Positions 35,046 through 43,078 of a stretch of DNA of 64,000 bases are shown in pieces. Below the pieces are notes generated by a model that saw nothing but the letters and a program-made list of their open reading frames with translations, did no database searches and was not told the origin of the DNA. The stretch comes from JAMXLO01 sp963832895 (lineage in GTDB: Bacteria; Pseudomonadota; Alphaproteobacteria; Acetobacterales; Acetobacteraceae): the NCBI GenBank assembly GCA_963832895.1, contig CAWHVQ010000003.1, positions 186,001-250,000 of the forward strand, read 5' to 3'. The first letter of the stretch is position 1. Each line of letters starts with the position of its first letter. A program made the translations under genes and the position numbers.

Positions 35046-36104
35046 TCAGGGGGCTTCCGCTTGTTGCCGTGCCGCGCGCAGCACAACGATGGCGATGCGG
35101 CGATTGGCCGCGGCCAGCGGATCGTTTGGCAGCGCAAGGTCGCGTTCTGCATTGCCGGTCACGCTGCGGATGCGCGCTTCCTGCAGACCGGATTCTATCA
35201 ACAGCCGTCGCGTGGTGTTGGCGCGGTCGGCGGAGAGTTCCCAATTGGTTCGCCCGGAGCCCACAAACGGCGCTGCGTCGGTGTGGCCGGCGATCGAGAT
35301 ATCCTGCGTCAGTTTGGCCAGCACCGGCGCCACCTTCTGCAGCAGCAGTCGGGCTTGTTCATTCGGCTCCGCTGAGCCGAAGGCGAACATCGGCTGGCGG
35401 TCGGCATCGCGGATTTGGATGCGCAGCCCGTCCGGCGTTGTGTCAATTATCAACTGACGGGCCAGCTCCGCCAGTTGCGGATCGTTGTTCACAACGTCGC
35501 GTATCTGCTGGGCCGCCTGGTCGAATGACTGTTTCTCTCGCTTGTCCAGCTCGGCTGCCAGCTGCGCTTCGCTTGGCTTGCGCTGGACGTCGCCACGTCC
35601 CCCAGTGGCCACGGCGACCGGAACGGGGCCGGCAGCGGCGGAATTGCGCACCTGTTGCGGCGGTGGCTTTGGTGGCGGCCGGCCGCCAAGATCCGGCGCC
35701 TTACTCTCCGTGTCGTCGCGATGCGGCCGCGGTTGAATCACCACGTCCGAGCCGTCATCCTCGACGTGATCGACCGTGGGCTGCTTGCCGACAGTTACCT
35801 GCGCGCTGCCGAGGTCGGACATCATTTCGCCATCGGCAAACGCTGTGCGGCCCCCGAATGGCTGGCCGGTGCCAGACGAATTATGCGACAGCACGCTATT
35901 CGGGCTGAAATAATCGGCGAGGCCCTTGCGCTGCTCCTCGGTGGTTGCGTTCAGCAGCCACATCAGCAGGAAGAAGGCCATCATGGCGGTGACGAAGTCG
36001 GCATAGGCGACTTTCCAGGCACCGCCATGCCCCTCGCCTTCCACCACCTCCTCCTTGCGGATGACGATATTGCCTTTGCCCTTCCTGTCTGTCTTGCCAC
36101 GCAT
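35046..36104 (-). CDS. motB: Flagellar motor stator protein MotB
   Basis: A 352-residue MotB. It has a basic N-terminus, then one membrane helix with the proton-binding Asp in KVAYADFVTAMMAFFLLMWL (about residue 40). A Pro/Gln-rich linker with RPPPKPPPQQ follows, then an OmpA-like peptidoglycan-binding domain with SIAGHTDAAPF and NWELSADRANTTRRLL. The ATG at 36104 gives MRGKTDRKGKGNIVI; the longer frame upstream looks non-coding. motA follows ten bases downstream. A CtrA-like box lies 45-59 bases upstream, in keeping with CtrA control of motility genes in this class. Confidence 0.92.
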   Translation of the reverse strand: MRGKTDRKGKGNIVIRKEEVVEGEGHGGAWKVAYADFVTAMMAFFLLMWLLNATTEEQRKGLADYFSPNSVLSHNSSGTGQPFGGRTAFADGEMMSDLGSAQVTVGKQPTVDHVEDDGSDVVIQPRPHRDDTESKAPDLGGRPPPKPPPQQVRNSAAAGPVPVAVATGGRGDVQRKPSEAQLAAELDKREKQSFDQAAQQIRDVVNNDPQLAELARQLIIDTTPDGLRIQIRDADRQPMFAFGSAEPNEQARLLLQKVAPVLAKLTQDISIAGHTDAAPFVGSGRTNWELSADRANTTRRLLIESGLQEARIRSVTGNAERDLALPNDPLAAANRRIAIVVLRAARQQAEAP

Positions 36105-36148
36105 GCGATTGCCGGAGTCCGCGACCGCGACAGCGTGAACGTTCCAGT

Positions 36149-36163
36149 TTAATTCCTGGCTAA
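36149..36163 (-). promoter_or_regulatory. CtrA-like box upstream of motB-motA
   Basis: TTAATTCCTGGCTAA on the plus strand (TTAA-N7-CTAA), identical over 15 bases to the site before the polysaccharide export gene at 7561-7575. It lies 45 bases before the motB ATG. Confidence 0.5.
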
Positions 36164-36274
36164 CCGCGGCGCTTTGTCGTTCGCGGCGGATTCGCTTCGC
36201 TCGACCTCGTGAGGTCACCGCAGGCGTCGTCGGTCCTTGCGGCCTCTGGCGGCCGACCGGCAGCAATAGCCGTG

Positions 36275-37750
36275 TCATGGCCGCGGCAGGATGACTGCAT
36301 CCGCGCCATTTCCCGCCATGGCAACGCGATACAGCCGGAACACCTCCACCGTTTCGTCGCCGCGTTGTCGTGTCGCCTGGGTGATCTCGACGGGATGCGG
36401 CCACTCAGCTTCATCGAATTCGCTGCTGCGGCGCGTGCTGCGGACCAGGATCCCGACCTGGCCGTGCGGGATCGCTCGCGGCAGGTCGGTCAAGCTCCAG
36501 CGTGTGCCGACGCCGATCACGGTCACGCCCGGCGGCAGGGTGCGGGCGAGTTCCGCGGCAACGCCATATTCGTCCGCTGCGACAAAATCGGCACCCGCCT
36601 GCCGGCGGACTGCATCGACCTGATCGGCGAGCGTGTCCCAGCCAGCCAGTTGGCGGGCAATCGGGTCGACGCCGGCAGGTACCGGCAGCAGCGCGGTTCC
36701 GGCCTGGAGATAGACCAGCAGCGTGATGGCCAGACCCACTGCAATGGACGGCCGCAGCATGCGCGTCCAGATCGGCGCGTTCAGTGCGCCCGCCGCGATG
36801 CCGGCCGCTGGATAGATGATGGCGGGCCAGTTGCCCTGCACCCGGTCGCCCAGCGCGTGCTGCGTGAACAGCATCACCGCCGGCAGCGTCAGAGCGGCCA
36901 GCAAGGTCCACGCCGGATCACGCGTGCGCCAGGTCTGGCGTGCGGCCTCGATCATGCCGCCGACGCAAAAGGCGAAAATCAGCGGCGTGATCAGTCCGGC
37001 CTGACCGAGCACCAGTTCTGGGATGAACCTGATCGCGTGCGCGGGCTGCCAGGCGTCGATGCGGCCGCCCTGTCGAGCGAAGCTTGCCCAGCCATGCCCG
37101 GCCTCCCACAGCACAACCGGCGCGAAGATCGCCAGGCCTAGCAGTGCGCCGAGCCAGGGAGCCGGTCGCCGAAGCCAACCGCGCATCGACGGCGCGGCCA
37201 GCAGCCAGGCGGCGATGCCGAACCACAGCAGCGCCGCGGTATACTTGCTCGCCATCGCGAGCCCGGCGAATAAGCCGATCACGAGCCACCACCACGCGCG
37301 ACCACTGTCGAGCAAGCGCGCGAGGGCCCAGAGGCACGCAGTCCAGAACGTAAGAAGCGGCGCGTCGGGGGTTATCAGCACGCCGCCGACGCCGAACAGC
37401 AGCGTCGCATTCAAGAGCGCGGCGGCGCGAAGACCGGCGCGGCGGCCCGGCAGCAGACGGTCCGCCGCGTCCACCAGCAGCATCGAGGCGATCGCGACGG
37501 CGATGGGTCCTAGCAGCCGGACGCCCAGTGCGCTGTCGCCGACCAGGGAGGTGCCGATGCGTATCCAGACGGCGACCATGGGCGGGTGGTCGGGATAGCC
37601 AGGCGCCAGGGCGCGCGACCACACCCAATAATAGGCTTCGTCCGGCACAAGGGGGACAGATGCCGCGACAACGAGGCGCAGCAGGGTCAGCGCGATCAGC
37701 GCGGCCAGCGGCCACTGTGCGCCATTGCGTATGGCGGGCGAAGTGCGCAT
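36275..37750 (-). CDS. GT39-type membrane glycosyltransferase (ArnT/PMT-like)
   Basis: A 491-residue GT-C protein. It has the first-loop catalytic acidic pair in LVPDEAYYWVWSRAL, the motif GYPDHPPMVAVWIR, about eleven helices, and a soluble C-terminal region (from about residue 390). Such enzymes transfer a sugar from a polyprenyl-phosphate donor to lipid or protein on the periplasmic side. The gene for a polyprenyl-phosphate sugar synthase (GT2 with GtrA domain) lies 44 bases upstream on the same strand, a likely donor-acceptor pair. The start is ATG 37750; the extension upstream looks non-coding. Confidence 0.82.
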   Translation of the reverse strand: MRTSPAIRNGAQWPLAALIALTLLRLVVAASVPLVPDEAYYWVWSRALAPGYPDHPPMVAVWIRIGTSLVGDSALGVRLLGPIAVAIASMLLVDAADRLLPGRRAGLRAAALLNATLLFGVGGVLITPDAPLLTFWTACLWALARLLDSGRAWWWLVIGLFAGLAMASKYTAALLWFGIAAWLLAAPSMRGWLRRPAPWLGALLGLAIFAPVVLWEAGHGWASFARQGGRIDAWQPAHAIRFIPELVLGQAGLITPLIFAFCVGGMIEAARQTWRTRDPAWTLLAALTLPAVMLFTQHALGDRVQGNWPAIIYPAAGIAAGALNAPIWTRMLRPSIAVGLAITLLVYLQAGTALLPVPAGVDPIARQLAGWDTLADQVDAVRRQAGADFVAADEYGVAAELARTLPPGVTVIGVGTRWSLTDLPRAIPHGQVGILVRSTRRSSEFDEAEWPHPVEITQATRQRGDETVEVFRLYRVAMAGNGADAVILPRP

Positions 37751-37794
37751 CCCGATGGGGATTGCTCTGTCGCCACGCTCCTCGCGAGGTTGGA

Positions 37795-38931
37795 TTATCG
37801 TGCGCGCCAGACCAGCGTCGCGGAGACGGCATAGTTCCAGACGACGCCGATGATGGCACCGATCGCGCCGGCGATGCTCCAACTCGTGTTGGTTTCATAC
37901 AACGTCTTGGCGATGCCGACATTGGCAACGGCACCGAGGCCGCATACGAGAATGAACAACAGCAAACCACGCCACAAACGTGGCCCTCGGAGCCGCTGGT
38001 CGCGGTAGGTGATCTCATTGTTGAGCTGAAAGTTGCAGACCATCGCAACCGCAGTGGCGATGGTCTGCGCCGCCTCGAACTGGAAGCCGACCAACTTCAG
38101 CACGGTGGTCAGCACGGCAAGATGCACCAGCACGCCCAGCGCGCCCACCAGCGCGAATGAAATGAAGCGCAGTGGCAGCAGGCCGCCGAGAACCTTATCC
38201 AGAAGCAGGCCGGCAAACTGCACGAGGACCAGCGCGTCGAGCTTGCTCTTGCCGGCCACGCGCTCATGGAAGACGTAAGCAATCTCGATAACCCGCAACG
38301 GCGCGGGCGAACTGAGTGTGAGGTCGACGAGGATCTTGAACCCCTGACCGGTAAGATTGGGCGTCAGGGTCTCGAACAACGGGCGAGGCAGCATGAAGAA
38401 GCCGCTCATCGGATCGGTTAGCCGCACCGGCAGGAAAAGCTGTGCCAGCCTTATGCCGCCATCCGACAGCAGATGGCGCCACCGGCTGACGAGGCCGGCT
38501 GAGTCGCCGCCTCCGACGTAACGGCTGCCGACGGCGAGGTCGTGCTGGCCGCTTGCGAGGGCCGCCAGCATGTCCGGCAGCTTCGTCTCGTCGTGCTGCA
38601 GGTCGCCGTCGATCACCGCCACGAACCGGGCTGAGGACGACAGCGCGCCCTCGATCACCGCCGAGGCGAGGCCACGGCGGCCGATGCGGCGGATGCAGCG
38701 CACGCGCGGATCGGTCTGGGCGATGCGGCGGACCTCGGCCGTTGTGCCGTCCGGGCTGTTGTCATCGACATACACGACCTCCCAGGCGATGCCGTACAGG
38801 GCGGCGTCCAGTCTGGCGATCAGGGGCGCGACATTGGGGCGTTCGTTGTAACAGGGCACCACCACGGTCAGCGTCGGCGCGCCGCGCGCGACCGTCGGGA
38901 GCTCGATCAGCGGGGAGGTGGATTCGGACAT
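37795..38931 (-). CDS. Polyprenyl-phosphate sugar transferase: GT2 domain fused to GtrA domain
   Basis: 378 residues in two parts. Residues 20-240 form a dolichol-phosphate-mannose-synthase-like GT2 domain (VVVPCYNERPNVAPLIARLD, YVDDNSPDGT, DGDLQHDETKLPDML). Residues 250-378 form a GtrA-type membrane domain of four helices (RFISFALVGALGVLVHLAVL, FQLNNEITYRDQR). It should load a sugar onto a polyprenyl phosphate and help flip or anchor it, supplying the GT39 enzyme downstream. Confidence 0.87.
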   Translation of the reverse strand: MSESTSPLIELPTVARGAPTLTVVVPCYNERPNVAPLIARLDAALYGIAWEVVYVDDNSPDGTTAEVRRIAQTDPRVRCIRRIGRRGLASAVIEGALSSSARFVAVIDGDLQHDETKLPDMLAALASGQHDLAVGSRYVGGGDSAGLVSRWRHLLSDGGIRLAQLFLPVRLTDPMSGFFMLPRPLFETLTPNLTGQGFKILVDLTLSSPAPLRVIEIAYVFHERVAGKSKLDALVLVQFAGLLLDKVLGGLLPLRFISFALVGALGVLVHLAVLTTVLKLVGFQFEAAQTIATAVAMVCNFQLNNEITYRDQRLRGPRLWRGLLLFILVCGLGAVANVGIAKTLYETNTSWSIAGAIGAIIGVVWNYAVSATLVWRAR

Positions 38932-38958
38932 GCCTGCAATTATGCCACGCTCCGCCGG

Positions 38959-39438
38959 TCAGAGCGGAACCCCTGCCAGATGGCGACTGGTGCGAATCGT
39001 CTGGAGGGTCTGCACACGGGTGACGGTGGGGGCGCCGGTCAGGCGCTGGGTGAGTTGATTCTCATGCGCGGTATCGCGCGCCACCAGCTTCAACAGGAAA
39101 TCGCCACCGCCGCGGATCATGTGGCACTCACGCACCTCGGGCCAGGCGGCGACGAGCTGCTCGAACGCGGCGAGCACGGCCTCCTTCTGGCTGTCCAATC
39201 CGACGATCGCGAAGAAGACGATCTCCCAGCCGAGCTTCTGCGGATCCGAATCGGCGTGGTAGCCGCGGATGACGCCGGCCTCCTCCAGGCGACGGACGCG
39301 GCGCAGACACGGCGGCGCCGAGATGCCGGCGCGGCGCGCGAGTTCGACGTTGGTCATCCTGCCGTCGGTCTGGAGCTCCGACAGGATGCGGCGGTCGATG
39401 GCATCGAGCACGGGTGCGTCGCCTATCGGGGCCTTCAT
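38959..39438 (-). CDS. Lrp/AsnC-family transcription regulator
   Basis: 159 residues. An N-terminal helix-turn-helix has LDAIDRRILSELQTDGRMTN, then VELARRAGISAPPCLRRVRR. A C-terminal RAM ligand domain has VRECHMIRGGGDFLLKLVARD. Such regulators sense amino acids and form octamers or dodecamers. The start is ATG 39438. It is divergent from trxB with a 179-base spacer. Its target cannot be named. Confidence 0.92.
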   Translation of the reverse strand: MKAPIGDAPVLDAIDRRILSELQTDGRMTNVELARRAGISAPPCLRRVRRLEEAGVIRGYHADSDPQKLGWEIVFFAIVGLDSQKEAVLAAFEQLVAAWPEVRECHMIRGGGDFLLKLVARDTAHENQLTQRLTGAPTVTRVQTLQTIRTSRHLAGVPL

Positions 39439-39617
39439 GATGCGCGCATTCTGCCGAGCGCTGATTGCATGGGCTGATTGTGACATTTCGGATGGTGGCT
39501 GGATAGGCGCAATGATGTTGCAGGAGATCGCGCCGGCAAGTGTGCAAGGGCCGCATTGCTTGTCTCGCGCTGCGACGCACCGATATGGTCCAGCAGTCAT
39601 ATCGAATGGATTCCGCA

Positions 39618-40586
39618 ATGCCCGAGACCCATCGGACACGCGTCCTGATCATCGGCTCCGGCCCGGCCGGCTACACGGCGGCGATCTATGCGGCGCGGGC
39701 CAGTCTGTTGCCTATCCTGGTGGCCGGTCTGGAGCCGGGAGGGCAACTGACGATCACCACCGATGTCGAGAACTATCCCGGCTTCGCCGACGTGATCCAG
39801 GGTCCTTGGCTGATGGAACAGATGGCGGCTCAGGCAGAGCATGTCGGCACGCGTATCGTGCATGACCTGATCACGCGGGTGGATTTCAGCAGGCGGCCGT
39901 TCCTCTGCGTTGCGGATTCGGGCGATGAGTTTCTTGCCGATGCCGTGATCATCTCCACGGGAGCGCAGGCCCGCTGGCTGGGCATCGAGTCGGAGGAGCG
40001 GCTGCAGGGCCGCGGCGTCTCGGCCTGTGCCACCTGTGACGGGTTCTTCTACCGCGGCAAGGAGGTCGCCGTGATCGGCGGCGGCAACACGGCGGTGGAG
40101 GAGGCACTGCACCTCACGCAGCACGCCGACAGTGTCACGCTGGTCCATCGTCGCGATGCGCTGCGGGCGGAAAAGATCCTGCAGTCACGCCTGCTGGCCA
40201 ATCCGAAGATCAAGCTGGTGTGGGATTCTGTGGTTGAAGAAATCGAGGGTGGCGGGGCACCCGAGGTGGTCACCGGGGTCCGGCTGCGCAACGTGAAAAC
40301 CGGCGCCTTGGCGCGGCTTGCCGTGGATGGGGTGTTCATTGCCATCGGCCACACACCCAACACGGCGATCTTCGCCGGCCAGGTTGCGATGGACCCGGAG
40401 GGCTACATCCGGACCGATCCGGGGAGCACGCGGACCACGGTCGAGGGGGTGTTTGCCGCCGGAGACGTGCAGGACAAAGTGTTCCGCCAGGCCGTCACTG
40501 CCGCTGGCACGGGCTGCATGGCAGCTTTGGAGGCGGAAAAGTGGCTGGCGGGGGCAATCCGGGTCCCCGCGATGGCTGCGGACTAG
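39618..40586 (+). CDS. trxB: Thioredoxin-disulfide reductase
   Basis: A 322-residue FAD enzyme using NADPH to reduce thioredoxin. It has the FAD motif LIIGSGPAGYTAAIYAARAS, the redox-active pair in SACATCDGFFYRGK (about residues 137-140), the NADPH motif VIGGGNTAVEEALHL, and the second FAD site GVFAAGDVQDKVFRQAV. The ATG at 39618 is preferred over an in-frame ATG at 39606. A LysR regulator follows on the same strand, an arrangement I recall as common in alphaproteobacteria. Confidence 0.96.
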   Translation: MPETHRTRVLIIGSGPAGYTAAIYAARASLLPILVAGLEPGGQLTITTDVENYPGFADVIQGPWLMEQMAAQAEHVGTRIVHDLITRVDFSRRPFLCVADSGDEFLADAVIISTGAQARWLGIESEERLQGRGVSACATCDGFFYRGKEVAVIGGGNTAVEEALHLTQHADSVTLVHRRDALRAEKILQSRLLANPKIKLVWDSVVEEIEGGGAPEVVTGVRLRNVKTGALARLAVDGVFIAIGHTPNTAIFAGQVAMDPEGYIRTDPGSTRTTVEGVFAAGDVQDKVFRQAVTAAGTGCMAALEAEKWLAGAIRVPAMAAD

Positions 40587-40747
40587 CCAGGAATCGGCGA
40601 ATAGGTCCAACATCGGTACGCACAGTGTGGCTGGACTGAGCTAGGATGCTGTGTTTCGCCGCTCAAAAGAGCGGGTAGTGACGCACAACCAGGGCAGGTT
40701 TCATGCATTCCGCCGGGGTCTTGCGACCGGCGGGCGGGAGAGGCCGA

Positions 40748-41635
40748 GTGATAGACTGGGACAAGCTGCGCGTCTTCCACGCCGTGGCGGAGGCAGGGAG
40801 CTTCACCCACGCGGGAGACACGCTCAATCTCAGCCAGTCGGCGGTGTCCCGGCAGATCTCGGCGCTCGAGGAAGCCTTGCAGGTGCCGCTGTTTCATCGC
40901 CACGCGCGCGGGCTGATCCTGACCGAACAGGGCGAGGCGCTGAACCGCACGGTGCGTGAAGTGTTCGCCAAGCTGGCGATTACCGAGGCGCTGCTGACCG
41001 AGAGCAAGGAGAAGCCCGCGGGACGTCTGAAGGTGACCACGACTGTCGCGTTCGGTTCCATCTGGCTCGCGCCTCGGTTGCACGAGTTCCTCGACACGTA
41101 TTCCGACGTGTCGATTTCGCTGCTGCTGGACGATTCGGAGCTCGATCTGGCGATGCGCGAGGCGGACGTTGCGATTCGGATGCATCCGCCGAAGCAGCCC
41201 GATCTGGTGCAGCGTCACCTGATGACGATCCAATGGCATGTCTGCGCCTCGCCGGAGTATTTGAAGCGGCAGGGCGTGCCGCAACGGGCGGAAGATCTCG
41301 ATGCTCACAGGCTGCTGCTGTTCGGCAGTCATCACCCACCCGTGAGTGACGTGAACTGGCTGGCTGAGGTCGGCCGGCGGCCCGGCAACCCGCGACGCGC
41401 GCTGCTGGAGGTGAACAGTACCCACGCGGTGCTTCTGGCGATCCGCTCAGGGCTGGGGATCGGCGCGCTGCCGGATTTCGTCGTGGCCGAGAACCCTGAT
41501 CTGGTGCGAATTCTGCCCGACCTGAAGGGCCCGAAGGTCGACGTCTATTTCGTTTATCCGGAGGAATTGCGGAACTCCAAACGCGTGGCGGTGTTCCGCG
41601 ACTTTCTCCTGGCGCGGCTGGCAGCGCTGCATTGA
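40748..41635 (+). CDS. LysR-family transcription regulator
   Basis: 295 residues with an N-terminal winged helix-turn-helix (FHAVAEAGSFTHAGDTLNLS, then QSAVSRQISALEEALQVPLF) and a periplasmic-binding-protein-like effector domain. The start is taken as GTG 40748, giving IDWDKLRVFHAV, the family N-terminus; the frame extends to 40703 without support. It follows trxB by 161 bases, a gap with no gene. The effector is unknown. Confidence 0.9.
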   Translation: MIDWDKLRVFHAVAEAGSFTHAGDTLNLSQSAVSRQISALEEALQVPLFHRHARGLILTEQGEALNRTVREVFAKLAITEALLTESKEKPAGRLKVTTTVAFGSIWLAPRLHEFLDTYSDVSISLLLDDSELDLAMREADVAIRMHPPKQPDLVQRHLMTIQWHVCASPEYLKRQGVPQRAEDLDAHRLLLFGSHHPPVSDVNWLAEVGRRPGNPRRALLEVNSTHAVLLAIRSGLGIGALPDFVVAENPDLVRILPDLKGPKVDVYFVYPEELRNSKRVAVFRDFLLARLAALH

Positions 41636-41778
41636 AGCATTGCTGCGGCGCACTCGTTGCGCCCAAGCAATGCAACAAACTGGCGGATCGACGCGGGGGC
41701 ATGCGTCACGGGCATGGCGGCATCCGGGTTTTTGCGGATGGTATCCACTGCATCGCAGCATTACAGTATAGTCACTGA

Positions 41779-41902
41779 ATACGGCGGCGTTGCCGCCAGT
41801 TTTCCGGCTCTCCGGAGTCGGAAGGGGGTCGATGACCCCTGCGTCTCCCAGACGTGAAGCCTCCCTGTTTACTTGCCCCCGGTCATTGGCCGGGGGCTTT
41901 TT
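41779..41902 (+). ncRNA. Candidate small regulatory RNA, about 124 nt
   Basis: The 343-base gap between the LysR gene and the GH5 gene has no convincing protein but holds an ordered run of structures: hairpin GGCGGC-GTT-GCCGCC (41783-41797), a CCGG pair (41804-41815), hairpin GGGGTC-GAT-GACCCC (41825-41839), hairpin CGTCT-CCC-AGACG (41842-41854), an unpaired linker TGAAGCCTCCCTG with a CCTCC anti-Shine-Dalgarno word, then a perfect terminator. TATAGT at 41767-41772 could be the -10 box; the -35 is weak. This is the build of alphaproteobacterial trans-acting sRNAs, but I cannot assign it to a family. Confidence 0.45.
41875..41902 (+). terminator. Rho-independent terminator of the small-RNA candidate
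   Basis: GCCCCCGG (41875-41882), loop TCATTGG, CCGGGGGC (41890-41897), then TTTTT. It lies 240 bases after the LysR stop, too far to be just its terminator. Confidence 0.85.
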
Positions 41903-41978
41903 CTTCTGGGTTCTTTTTAACGTTGGCATAACGGCGGAATGACGATTGGCGCCGGTCGCCCAATGCTTCACAATTACT

Positions 41979-43044
41979 TTACCGCACCAATCCAAGAGCG
42001 CGCATCACAGCCGGATCGAACACGTGGCGATCCCCCGGAGGGTGAAGGCCAAGCCCCATCGAATCGTCGTAGCCCCACAGCGCCCAGCCAATCCCCTGCT
42101 GCTCGCATGCGGAGCGTACTGTGGCGAGCCATGCCAAACGCGCCGGCGCGTTCAGGCTTTGCGAGGCGCCAAATTCTCCCGCCAGCACGGCGACCCGATA
42201 ACCCCGCGCCCATTCGCCCGCCTCTGCGATCCGCGCACTCAGCTTCGTCACATCCCAATGCTGCGCACAGTAGAAGCGCATCAGATCGGCGGTCGACGGA
42301 TCCCCGGTCGAACCGGCAGTGGCTTTGCACGCGGCTTCGTCGGTGACGGGAAAAGGCAGGCGCGCCATGGCTGCCGCGTCGAGCCCGGTGCGGTAGGCGC
42401 CAAGAGCGGTCAATTCCGCAGGCTCGTAGAGATGGAAACTGTAGATCACATTGGCATCGGGCTCCGGCGGCAACGACCGCAAACCGTCGATGCCGCCCCA
42501 GTCGGCGCCGGTGAGTACCGATTGTATTCGTTGGCAGGATGGCGCGGATCGTCACAACGGCCTGATGCTGCAGCGCGGCCCAGGCGCCGGGGTTATTCGC
42601 AAACACCGGCTCGTTCAGCACCTCCGGAAATGTCATGGCCGGATCGAACCGTCGCAGCAGCCTCGCGAATGCGCGCCAAGTATCGAGCAGCTTCGCCCGG
42701 TCAGCCGGGCTCGTCTCGAGGTGCCAGTCGGTCGCGAACAGCACGACGACCACCGCGAGACCGTGCCGCTGCAGCCTCGCCATGGCGCTAACCAGTGCAC
42801 CCGGTTGTGACAGCAGGTCGGGTTGTACCGCCACGCGCACGAAGGTGAAGCCGGCACGCTTCAGCTCCGCCAGCGCCGCATCGTCGAGATAATCGCGCAG
42901 CGCGGTCGGATCACGCCGCGGCGGGAAACGGAACCAATGCGTGATGTTGATGCCGCGCCGGAGCGTGGCCGGCAGTTCGCCCGCGGCGGTCAGCAAAGTC
43001 AGAGCGAGGATTGCGGCCAGCAGACGGTAACCAATCATTCGCAT
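41979..43044 (-). pseudogene. GH5-type glycoside hydrolase, one extra base
   Basis: A secreted (beta/alpha)8 hydrolase of the cellulase GH5 family in two frames. The first has a signal peptide (LLAAILALTLLTAAG), RRGINITHWF, and the acid/base Glu in FPEVLNEPVFANN (about residue 155). The second has ANVIYSFHLYEPAELT, the likely nucleophile Glu in VLAGEFGASQ, and GIGWALWGYDDSMG. The change is at GTACC (42515-42519); removing one C gives TNTIVLTGADWGGIDGLR, continuous and sensible, for a 354-residue enzyme. It likely trims a beta-glucan outside the cell. It is divergent from the membrane protein gene at 43079. Confidence 0.82.
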
Positions 43045-43078
43045 CGCGCTGCGATAGACGCAGGACCGCTAATGACCG

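Noticed and set aside
40577..40596. ATTCCTGGCTAG on the minus strand at the end of trxB as a third CtrA-like box
   Set aside because: It lacks the TTAA half, overlaps the trxB stop and is not placed as a promoter for any gene.
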